Part shown: piece by piece, positions 1 through 9,651 of the stretch
How positions within the stretch are numbered: the stretch's first letter is position 1
How the letters are laid out: each line of letters starts with the position of its first letter
From: Ophiobolus disseminans
Taxonomy: Eukaryota > Ascomycota > Dothideomycetes > Pleosporales > Phaeosphaeriaceae
Reading direction: 5' to 3'
Assembly: GCA_010093685.1 (NCBI GenBank)
Contig: MU006225.1
Span: forward strand, 564,507 to 628,506
DNA: 64,000 nucleotides
Made by a program: the position numbers and the translations under genes
Notes under the pieces: model-generated
Told to the model about the DNA's origin: nothing
The model's database searches: none
The model's input: only the letters and a program-made list of their open reading frames with translations

Positions 1-577
1 ACCCAGATATCGCCCTTCCACTGCTCTTCGTTCGGATACACCACGTAGCCGCCTTTCCGCGCCCGCATACCGAGACCAACCCATTTAGCACATTTGAAAG
101 ACAGATAGAGAACTAAAACGCCAAACAAAGTGCAAAAGATGGTAACAATTGAAGTCAGGAATGTGATGGTCGAGACTTGGCAGCCAAGACCAGCCGTGCG
201 GAGCTCGAAGCGCTCCGGGCCTTCAGCGCAAATGAACTTGTACCGCAAAGGTGCAAGCAACGGAAACGCGCGAGACAGGGGATCTGTGGGTAGAGGTAGA
301 CACGTTTGCGACTGTTTGCGAGACTTAGCACCAGATTGACCACGATTGGAGACACGGCGATCGCGTATTTGAGAGAAGCATAACTCACGATCGGGCACCA
401 TCCACAAAACCCATCACTTCGATGGCAGTCACCACAGTCAAGGTAACCCCAGCATTTGAGCAGTCGATCCCAGTCGTCTTTTGGGCTGTCTTTGTATCGC
501 TCGAGCAGGAGCTCAGTCACGTTCGAGGACGCGTCAGTGGCGCGATTGAAAAACGTAGAAGGGCATTTGGATGGCAT
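1..577 (-). CDS. PSI-domain single-pass membrane protein (3' end cut by window edge)
   Basis: Two exons are visible: 577..389 and 311..<1, with a 77 bp phase-0 intron (GTGAGT..CAG). The N-terminal part carries a cysteine-rich stretch, CGDCHRSDGFCGWCPI then SQTCLPLP across the intron, which fits a PSI (plexin/semaphorin/integrin) fold. It is followed by a hydrophobic helix (about residues 115-138) and a basic cytoplasmic start (KCAKWVGLGMRARKGGY). I chose the ATG just before PSKCPS rather than a longer upstream frame, because the extra residues look like untranslated sequence. The protein is probably anchored in the plasma or endomembrane with the PSI part outside; its role is unknown. The 3' end lies outside the window. 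Confidence 0.75.
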
Positions 578-896
578 TGTATATGAACTAGAGCTATGGA
601 AGTTGCTGAGATGTTTGCGTTTTTGGGAAAAGATGGACTGACTCGTCTGATGGCAAACGTGATGGTAACGGATGAAGTGAGGTGGGAAGCTGAGGGGCCT
701 GACAGATAAGCCCAACACTAGCACGGATCAGGCAAGGTGGCTCGTGCCCAGCTCCATCACGACATGCTCAATAACGTCTCCTGACCATACCGCGAGATGT
801 GGAGGATATTCTCATTTACAATGAATGTAGTAAGTATGTACAGATGAAAGATTCTCAATCTTTTGTCGGACAATCGCCGATCCCCGCGCTATGCGC
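578..896. other. Intergenic, between PSI gene promoter and CDH 3' end
   Basis: No coding or RNA signal recognised. It should hold the promoter of the PSI gene and the 3' UTR of the cellobiose dehydrogenase gene; no clear motif stands out. Confidence 0.6.
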
Positions 897-3803
897 TTAG
901 TTTGGGACACACTGAGAAAAGTAGGCATTGTTGACCACACACTTGTATCCTGTTACACAGGTCGTGGAGCCAGTGTAGCCTGTACCTCCACACTGCGACC
1001 AGGCAGGAACAGGTGCCTTGGTCGGAGTTGGCGTAGCTGGCTTAGCAGACGACTTGACCGGAACCGCCGACGACTTCACAGGAGCCGTCGACGATTTCGG
1101 TGGAACTGGAGTGTTAGACGTCTTTACAGACGTTGGCTTAGCGGCTGACGTTGACTTGGCAGATGAAGTAGGCTTACCCGCCCCCGAGGAAGAGCTTCCG
1201 CCACCACTTGAGTTACCCAGAGCGAGAATCTTGGCGGCGGCGTGTTCGGCAACAACAACAATGTACGAGGTTGGGTTGGTAGTGACCATACTATATCACG
1301 TTAGTAAGAGAAGAGAGAAGAAATGAACATGGGAGCTCACCCAGGGAAGATGGAAGCGTCGACTACGTGGATGTTCTCTGTGCCGTAGACTTGAGTGTTC
1401 AAGTCAACAACAGCAGTTCCACCAGTAAGACCGCTGTCAGACCCAATCTTGGCTGTGCCAATCCAGTGGTTGGCACGACGAGCACCTGCAGTTTTTGGCA
1501 GACTGGCAACGTATGCCTCGACAGTTTGGTTGGCAGCTGGGACCTGGAACTCAATGACTGGGTTCTTCCTGATAGCTGTCATCATACTCTTGATACCTGC
1601 GACAACGGCAGCTGTGTCGCCGTCGCTCTGAAGATAAGGAGCCTTGGTCACAACGATGTTAAGGGCGCCGTTGATGCCCAGAGATCCTCGAGATGTCGTT
1701 CCGCGACCAAGGTACTGGCTGATGGTGAGATGATGCGTGTCATTGGCGCCAGGGCCTTCGACACGTGCGGTCCACTGGAGCTGACGATCGATGCCATCTG
1801 CTCCCTTGATAACCTCCCATGCAAGAGGACCAATGTTGGGAGCAGACTGTGCAAGGATACCAGAGCGCTTGCTGAGGTAGAGGTTTTTATCAGCCTCATT
1901 GGGTGTGTTCCAGGCCTCGTAGAAGTCGTAGAAGGAGATGTTGGGGTGCTTGATGACAAGATCAGTGTTGACGTGATCGTTGAGGTTCTGGCCAACGGGC
2001 AGGTTGATCCAGTCAGCTTCCTTGATGAACGAAGCGCCATCTACTGCACTGTTCTTTACAACAGTGAGCTGGTCCTTTGGTCCAATGCCACTACGGAACA
2101 GAAGCTTGGAAGACCCAAACGCACCACCAGAAAGAATGACGCGACCACCGGGGTTCAGCTTGGCGGTGCCGCAACCGCCTTCAAGCTCGACACCAGTGGC
2201 CTTGCCACCAGTCCGCACGACACGACGGGCCATGGTGTTTGTAAGAAGCTTGAAGTTCTTCCTGGCCAAGGCGACGGGAAGGTAGGCGCCGAGAGGTCCC
2301 TGTCTCTGTCCATTCTCGTACATGAAGGGAGAGTGAGAGTAGACGCGGTTCTTCTGGTTTTGTTGGTCGTTAGCGACAACGCTCTTCCAGCCGTCTGCGC
2401 CAAGGGCTCCAGAAAGAACATCAAAGCCCTCCTGCTTGTAGCGCTTGCCGTCTACAGAAGGTGTGTCGGTACCGGGGATGCGCTTGAAAACCCGATCGAT
2501 GGCGCCCTTGACATCGGCGGACTTCCACCCGGTGGGGAAGTTGTAGTCGAAGTCAACGTCGACTGGCTTCCACCAGAGTGCGGCGTTGACCGCAGCACCT
2601 CCACCAAGAACACATCCGGCCATCTGGTCAATGTCGGTGCAAGCAACACCGGCCGAATCGACCCAGATTTGGTTGCAAAGACCGGGAACGTCGAAACGGG
2701 TAAGGTTATTGCTGGTTACCCATGCAGGCCCCATAGTTCCACCAAAACGAGCGAGGGACGGTGGGCCCTTCTCGAGCAAGAGTACGCTCTTGCCCGACTC
2801 GGAGAGCTTGTCGGCAACAGGAATACCACCAGCACCACCACCGATAACAATATAGTCATAAGACTCGGTGGGAGCGGGGGAGCAGGCAGGGGGTGGAGTT
2901 GGTGTAGGTGTGGGAACAGGCGTGCCAGACGGGGTTGGGACAGGAGTCCCAGAGGGCACAGGGCCCAGCTTAGCCCACTCAGCGTACTTGGCATTCCGTG
3001 CTTCTGCCACTGTAATGCCGAACTGGGACTGACCCTTGTTGTGGAAAGACCAACTACCAGAGAAGATCTGGTTGTGCTGCGCCCATCCAATGACTTGTAC
3101 TTCCCGATCTGCGGTTGGAAGCTGGGAGCCGTCTGCACCTGCTTGGTTCCATGCCCAACAGCCTTCACATTTGTAGACTAACTCGAAGTGGGTGTCGCTC
3201 ACGGAATGATCAATCTGGGTGAGAGTGGCAACGCCAGAATAGTCCTCTGGGTTTACGTAGCCACTGCCTGCCATTAGCTAGAGCACTTGCACCGAATCCT
3301 TAGCTCGACTTACGGTGCCCAAACGAATTTAGTCTTGATATCACTCGCCTCTGGCCACGCGACGAGGAGTAGAGAGTTTGGCATGCCACCACCATGACTG
3401 ATACCAGACCATCCTTGTCTGCCGGCTTCGAGCGAACCTTTCTGCAGAAGGTCAGTATTCCGTATAATGTTCAACAGCTAGCATACGACTCACGAGGTAG
3501 CCAATGTAGTCGGTATTGTTTCCAGTGGGCGCGGCGGGCAGAGCATAACCCCATTCGAGGCCTCCAGCAGTTGACTCCTCACCAATGGTTTGTTTCCTGA
3601 TTCTGTTAGCCAGAACTTGATGACGGGACCATGCGACTTACCAGAATTCAATGCCGGTTCCGGGATGCGTGTACTTGGTTTGAGCAAGAACAACAGGAGC
3701 AACTGCATTATTAGCTAAGCTGCAATTGACAACTGAGACCTCTCGCGGGCTTACAAAGAGGGGACAGCAGCGAAGCCGCTTTCATGACGGTGGAGCTCTT
3801 CAT
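897..3803 (-). CDS. cdh: Cellobiose dehydrogenase (AA8-AA3_1-CBM1), secreted
   Basis: Six exons (3803..3755, 3702..3642, 3596..3494, 3441..3314, 3263..1341, 1290..897) sum to 2658 nt, 885 residues. A signal peptide ends at VVLA. The AA8 cytochrome domain (about 25-230) holds the likely haem-ligand Met in GGGMPNS and His in SDTHFELVYKCEGC. A Pro/Thr linker (PTPSGTPVPTPTPTP) leads to the GMC flavodehydrogenase with the FAD motif YDYIVIGGGAGG and the catalytic His and Asn in NHWIGT and VVDLNTQVYG. A Ser/Thr/Lys linker and a C-terminal CBM1 (WSQCGGTGYTG..C..QCVPN) end the protein. CDH oxidises cellobiose and passes electrons through its haem to lytic polysaccharide monooxygenases. An AA9 gene is its divergent neighbour. 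The cellulose-binding module makes it a class IIA-type enzyme. Confidence 0.95.
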
Positions 3804-5235
3804 CTTGGAGAGAGACTGTTGGTAACCCTTAGAGAAGACGAATTGACCGACCGGCGACACACAACAAGCTCTGCATCCATGCTGGCGGCAGCAAACGCGT
3901 TATATACACGTTCATTCTACCGTAGACTGAGTGGGAAACTTGCCAAACGGCCAGGGTCGGGCCCAATAAGCGCATGAGATTACATGGAGGGCTTCCATCT
4001 CGGCGGCAGAAGGGCGCCTTCAACCAGGTACACCAAACGCAGCCCTCACAGGGGTAGCACCCAGCCGAAGGGCCTGATGATCATAAGCAAGCTCATCATT
4101 GGTGGCGACGCAGCAAGCTTACTCTGGCAGAGATTCGAGGCTGGAGATCAATCTATACAAACAATAGCGACAGGGGTCGTTGATTGATGTAGATTGATAC
4201 AGGACGGGGTACATGGCTGTTTTGCCGTCTAACGTTTCTCGCCAAGCAAGCCTTCACCAAATGCAGCTTCCCCACACTCGCTAAGATGCCCCAGACGGGA
4301 ATGGCGGGCGCGATGGTGCGAGGAACGTGTTCTGAACTCCCGACCCGAAGAACCTCTTCAACACACCACCTGCAACACCGCATCCTTCTGGAATTTTCGC
4401 CGCCGCATGGTACGATTCCTGCGCACCCATCGTAACCTTGATCGGACCTGGTCGCGCGCCGCACAGCCGCAAGCCTGGCTCAAATGAAGGGCGGACTCAC
4501 TGCGGCGAGCACGTTTCATGGATTGAAACACCTCGACCAGTTATGGAGGCCAATATAATATATTGCATGGATTTGTCGCCTTGCACTTTGTCAATTGCCT
4601 TGAGTCCATCCTCCTGCAATCAATAGCAGTGAACTTCCGTCCGACCACCGGCATTTGTGTTCCTTGCGCCTCCTTTTGGCTGTTTTCTCTACGGTTCAGT
4701 CCGCTTCTAGTCGTCATGTCCGTATATTACTTGCATACTTCGTGCTCGCCACACGCTGGCGTCAACCCTCATTTTCGTCAAAGATCAAGCGCCTCGGATC
4801 CTACGTTGTCGCTAGTACGGCCCGAGCACAGTCAGAATGTTTTTCTTGTACCTCGTGACCGCACATAACGAATATTGCTTTCAAGGGCATGCAGTCACAC
4901 AATCACCGCTCGTATCGTTCTGGTTCCGTTGCAACGAATCATCCACCAATACCTGGTGAACATTTGCCAGGTGACATACTTGCTTTCCTGAGCACGTGGT
5001 AAAAGCCCCGAATCCAGGTCCAAAGCCTCTGTTAAATTGAGAGATCTGAGCCAAAAGGTCAGGTGGTGGTACATCCACCAGTAGCACATATGCCGTATTA
5101 GTGCAATTTCATTACCGCAGCAGCTCACTCCGTGCTCAATAAGGGAACCGCAAGAATGAAGCATCGCCATGGCTACATAGGTCTGTCATTTACTGCGCAA
5201 AGAGACCCTTTGGACTGCGCAAGGCTTTATACGCA
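3804..5235. promoter_or_regulatory. Shared upstream region of CDH and AA9 genes
   Basis: This 1.43 kb interval separates two divergent start codons and so contains both promoters. Short open frames inside it lack family resemblance and splice logic. A few SYGGRG (CreA-type) hexamers occur, for example CTGGAG near 4141 and reverse-strand GTGGGG and CTGGGG near 4270-4290. That number is expected by chance, so specific repressor sites cannot be claimed. Confidence 0.6.
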
Positions 5236-6403
5236 ATGAAGTTCTACATCGCAACCTCTGCACTTCTCGCTACCAGCGCCTCTGCGCACACCATCTTCAC
5301 GCAACTACATGTTAACGGAGTAGCACAGGGACATCTCAAGGGCGTTCGGGTTCCAGTACAATGCTGACTATTTCCCGTATCACTTCACGCTGACAACTCA
5401 TAGACATATGACGGGTATGCACACCGGACGTAGACTTCACGGCAGCATCGCAGTTCGTATTGACATCCAGCAGACCCATTAGCGATGTGACGTCCAATGA
5501 TATTATCTGCAATGGAGGGTAAGCATGATTGCAGCGCCAGATGTATGCTTATTGCCACGCGTTTAGGCTTAATCCTTATAAGACGCCGCTACCAAAAGAC
5601 ATCATCAACGTAAGCCGGCTCCGCAGTGCGCATTGGTCTCTACACGCCACACGGCGCCACGCGGATACGGCTGATCTTTATGCAGGTCAAAGCAGGGGAT
5701 AAGCTTACCGCGGAATGGCACCACACCCTGGACTCGAAGCCGGAGACTGACAAAAGTGACCCAATTGATCCAGGCCACCTCGGTCCTATCATGGTGTATC
5801 TGGCCAAAGTGGACAATGCTTTGACGACCACCGTGACTGGCCTTAAATGTGAGTGTACCTGAGCATCTCTGCGTATCCATCTGATCGCAGGGATAGGGTT
5901 CAAAATCTACGAAGATGGCATGGACGCCAATGGGGAATGGGCCGTCACTCGGCTGTACAACAACAAGGGCAAGGTAGACTTTGTACTACCTTCCTGCGTC
6001 CCGGCTGGACAGTAAGACGAGATCTATTTTTCAGCCTTGGCTTCTGTATTTGACACATTGCCAGGTACCTCTTGAGAGCAGAGCTGATTGCCTTGCACGG
6101 CGCTGGCAATTACCCGGGCGCACAATTCTACATGGTACGAGTGTCCACATACGGGTCACACGAGAGACAAATGCTGACGTCGCTTCTACCCCGTAGGAAT
6201 GCGCTCAGATCAACGTCGGAGGAAGTAGCGCTACAAAGCGGGAGGCGGCCCCGAGACGGCATCTAGCAACGCGTGCTTTCAGCCCGTCTTATGTGAGCTT
6301 CCCAGGTGCTTACAAGGGCAGCGACCCAGGTGTGAAATTCCAGCTGTATTGGCCCAAGCCTACCAGCTACACTATTCCGGGACCACGGCCGCTGGTATGC
6401 TGA
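5236..6403 (+). CDS. AA9 lytic polysaccharide monooxygenase, secreted
   Basis: Eight exons (5236..5355, 5404..5414, 5474..5518, 5567..5609, 5686..5848, 5891..6011, 6065..6134, 6197..6403) sum to 780 nt, 259 residues. The signal peptide ends at SASA, leaving His1 (HTIFTQLHVNG) for the copper histidine brace. The second copper His lies in DPGHLGPIMVYLAKV, the axial Tyr in DPGVKFQLYW, and the conserved Gln in GAQFYMECAQINV. The C-terminus TSYTIPGPRPLVC is typical. AA9 enzymes cleave cellulose oxidatively outside the cell and accept electrons from CDH, whose gene is the divergent neighbour. No CBM1 is attached. Oddities are an 11 nt exon and an unusual basic insertion of about 17 residues (TKREAAPRRHLATRAF) before VSFPGAYKG, which may be a loop, a cleavage site or a gene-model error. 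Confidence 0.9.
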
Positions 6404-6823
6404 GCGTGGCAGTCTTTCACGCTGATCGACTTGAATCGATCGATGGGAACGTAATGAGTGAAAGCCTGGTAGCGAGGTGCATCGCGATAGTAAACGTGAC
6501 CAGGCATATTAATTACGTAGGAATAAACACGCTCGTCCGCCGAAGATCTGTCCAAAGTAATCCTCATCTCCATTCTGATAAATTGAGGCTGCGCCCCGCA
6601 ACTGCATAGACTCGGCACTTGCACGTGCAACGTGCGACCCTGCAGGAACATTTGGGACCTGCATCATCGCTCGCCCGCACTCCACATCCAAGCTCCAAAC
6701 CTCCACATATCAACCTCTCCACACAACCTCGCCACACCGCCGTAGACAAATACGCCACAATCGTATCCCGGCAATCTGGAAGAATCAAGCTTCATATAGG
6801 CGCACTGGGCACTATCCGCGACC
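6404..6823. other. Intergenic, AA9 3' end to next gene start
   Basis: 420 bp with no recognised gene. It includes the AA9 3' UTR and, towards the right end, a pyrimidine/CA-rich stretch (about 6660-6760) that is probably the promoter or 5' UTR of the next plus-strand gene. Confidence 0.5.
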
Positions 6824-7576
6824 ATGCACGACGAACGTGAGTTCCCCCAGACAGACGCCCCACCCGCCTGCTCGTCCGCCATGCGCTCAGCTTGCGCGCG
6901 CTAGAAACAAGCTCTGCGGTGTCTTGGACACCGTAGAGGAGTGAAGCAGTAGCTTCAAATATCCACACATTATTCCAATCCTCGGCAAAGCATGTCATCA
7001 GACTAACGACCCACCCTCACAGACCCACACCCCCTCCTCGCACAAGTCCCCCTAACAATATCTCCCTTCCTCTCACTACCCACTTCCGTACCCTTACCGT
7101 ACTCGTACAAAACTTTACCGTCGACACTGCCTGCATCGATCCTACATCCGCTGAACCAATCCAACCAATCCTCCTCAGACCAAAACCCACAACAACCTCC
7201 CGCATACATCACCTCCTCTACCGGCACTTCCTCCACGCCCGACGCCATCCTCACATCCTGCCTCGCGCTGCAACAGCATTTACAAAAACTCGAAGACGAG
7301 GCCAGACAGACGCTGCGGGACTGGGAGGAACGTAGACGGCAGGAGGATTTGGCGGAGAAGAGGCGGGTTGCGCCGGGGTGGTTGGATAGTGGGGTGCATA
7401 TTTTGAAGCCTGAGGAGGGAAATACGAGTGGGGAGGTGGGAGGGGGCAAAGTGGTAGAAGGCGGAGTAGGAATACAGGATTTAATGGACGATGATCCGCA
7501 GCGGCGAGAAATTGAGGAGCGCAAAGTGAAGGAGGGAGAAGATTTAGATCGGGTTTTTGGGGGACTGGCAGTCTGA
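6824..7576 (+). CDS. Small conserved fungal protein with C-terminal 'APGWLDSG..LKPE' motif
   Basis: A 13 nt first exon (6824..6836) is joined through a 186 bp intron to 7023..7576, giving 188 residues in one frame. The N-terminal half is Pro/Ser-rich. Residues about 95-130 form a charged helix (CLALQQHLQKLEDEARQTLR), and the end contains VAPGWLDSGVHILKPEE followed by an acidic tail (LMDDDPQRREIEER). I recognise this as resembling a short hypothetical family of filamentous fungi, but cannot assign a function. The tiny first exon is the weakest part of the model; the second exon is well supported as coding. Confidence 0.65.
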
Positions 7577-7895
7577 ACACATCATAATGCAGTCACGATA
7601 GTATATGATACCCACGAAAGCATTCAAAAGATTTCAAACACAGTGCATGATTAAATGCGACCAGCCGCAACTACAATATATTAATTTCTGATACAATGCT
7701 ATCAACCGAGCCTAGAAAGTTTTCCCCCATATCATGTAGTTTCCTCCCCGGTCTCAGTCGCCTGCACTTGTTCCCTCACAATGCGAGCATTACAAACATA
7801 CGAAGAAGAGAAACAAGGGGAATCTTGAAGAATAATCGAACGCCTTTCGCTTTCCTGCTGCGCCTGGGACGGTTTTGCACGCCTGCCAAGTCTTT
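7577..7895. other. Convergent 3' intergenic region
   Basis: Lies between the convergent stop codons of the small conserved protein and septin CDC12. It is AT-richer than its flanks and holds both 3' UTRs; no other signal seen. Confidence 0.6.
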
Positions 7896-9284
7896 TCAGC
7901 GGCGGCCGTGTGAGCGGGCGATGCTGCCCTGGAGCTGGTCGACCTCAGTCTCGAGACGCTTAATTTCGGCGTGGCTGCCCTCCAGATCCTTATTCAGGCG
8001 GTCGCGCTCGGCAATCAGCTTCTGCTCCCACTGCCTGAAGCGCTGCTCCTCGACCTTGACTTGCTCAGTGAAGCGCTTGCGCAGCGCCTCCTCCTCTTCC
8101 TTGAACTTGGGGTTATCAAGCTTCCTCGGGCGAGCTTCACCGAACTTCCTAGTTTCCATTTGCTGCGCGCGGTAAGCTTCGTAGTGGTTCTCCTCGGTGG
8201 TGTGGATGAGGTCGAGCATATGGGTGCGGATGAGGATGGCGCGCAGCTTCTTGAAGTCGCAGTGCTCCTCGTTCTCGACTTCGGCCACGCCCCAGGCGTA
8301 CTGGCGGCCCTTGACGGTGCGGCCGTCGTTGGTCTGGACGTCCTTCTCGGAGCCTATCACAGAGAAGGGCATGGCGTCGATCAAGCCGCGGGCGTGCTGC
8401 ATGGCGGCAGCATCGTCGTCCTCGAGGGGTGGCTGGTAGATCTTGATGCCCTGCGCCTCGATGACCTCGATGACCTGCGACAAGTTAGCGTACGCGGGCA
8501 GCAACTGGGCGGGTGACATACCCGGAGCTTGAACTTCTTCAGGTCAGCGGGGCTCAATGTATCGGCCTTGGCAACGACGGGGATCAAGTTGACGCGCGTG
8601 CACAGCTTCTTCATGACCTCGATGTCGAGCGGCTTCAGGGTGTGGCCCGTGGGTCGGATGAAGTACAGGCAGGCGTGGACGCGGAGGTCGATCTTGTCGG
8701 TGCGGCGGGGCTGCTGCTCCTGGAGCATGTACGACTCGTGCTGGTCGTCGAGGAACTCGATGATGGGCTGCCACGAGTCGCGGTTGTTTACGTAGTCGCC
8801 AAAGCCGGGGGTGTCGATGACGGTGAGGCGGACTGGCAGTGTCAGTGTTTGGGTGCGGTGGAGTGGTCGAGACGGGTACCCTTGAAGAACTTCTCCTCGA
8901 GCTCGGCCTTTGTGATCTCAATCTCGACCGTCTTGTCCATCTGCTTGTGGTGTCGTCGCTTGTGGTCGGCATAGTTCTTGATGGTGGTGGAGAAGAGCGT
9001 GTTGATGAAGGTCGTCTTTCCGAGGCCAGACTCGCCGGCGACCTGCCATTGTCAGCCATGCGTCATGTGACGGGTGAGAGGTGGTCCGTACCATGATGGT
9101 AAAGGCAGCGCCGCGCTTTGCAACAATCTTGTGCCTGTGCTACGTTAGTGCCCATGCTTGCGTCGTCTTCGATTGATGTACCTCTGGTTGGGCAGCTAGA
9201 TGGTTTGTCAGCATGATGCATAGAGAGAGTACGGGGGGATATACGCACATTGGCAATGCCAATCGGGGACAGGTTCTCGGCCAT
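7896..9284 (-). CDS. CDC12: Septin, Cdc12/AspC group
   Basis: Six exons (9284..9249, 9195..9182, 9134..9092, 9042..8880, 8832..8522, 8474..7896) give 381 residues. The start MAENLSPIGIANLPNQRHKI matches the Cdc12 group. The GTPase core shows the P-loop GESGLGKTTF, switch II DTPGFGD and G4 AKAD. The septin unique element follows (EHCDFKKLR..IRTHMLDLI), then a C-terminal coiled coil (EEEEALRKRFTEQVKVEEQRFRQWEQ). Septins polymerise into filaments and rings at septa, hyphal tips and appressoria. Choice of Cdc12 over Cdc3, Cdc10 or Cdc11 rests on the N-terminus, the VIEAQGIKIYQPP segment and the coiled-coil sequence. The 14 nt second exon is needed to complete LPNQR. The gene is divergent from PWP2. 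Confidence 0.93.
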
Positions 9285-9651
9285 GGTGGTGTCGTGCGTG
9301 CGGCTTGCGATGAGGTCTGCGCCGTGGTTAGCTGGGCGATGGCGGCGATGCAGGAATGTTGCGTGGCAGCTCACATGATAGTGTAGTGGGGGAAGGGGCC
9401 GAGCAGCAGCGTGTATGGCAGTGACGGGCGGAGGAAGGTGGTCAGGGAGGGCCGGCGTGGTGGTGTTGCTACAATTTGGGTCCCCTTTCTGCACGTCGCC
9501 CATTCGGCAGGCACGGTCCCTGGACGGGGAAGCCGCGCTAGTGCCAGTCCACCAGAGAGCTCGGGCCTGCATCTCGAAAAAGTTTCGAGATGCCATCATA
9601 CGCACGCCCCGCCGCCATGCCACGATAACACGTGCTGCACAATATTCGACG
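9285..9651. promoter_or_regulatory. Divergent promoter of CDC12 and PWP2
   Basis: 367 bp between two opposing start codons, both of essential growth genes. It must carry both promoters; no TATA box or named site is evident. Confidence 0.6.

Noticed and set aside
1367..3181. A 604-residue open frame antisense to the cellobiose dehydrogenase gene
   Set aside because: It lies entirely opposite a well-supported CDS, shows no family motif, and such long antisense frames arise from codon bias.
3829..4187. Short open frames upstream of the CDH start
   Set aside because: The CDH signal peptide and first exon at 3803..3755 account for the gene start; these frames have no signal peptide, domain or splice support.
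3804..5235. SYGGRG hexamers as CreA sites
   Set aside because: Their number is close to chance for 1.4 kb on two strands; no paired or clustered arrangement was seen.
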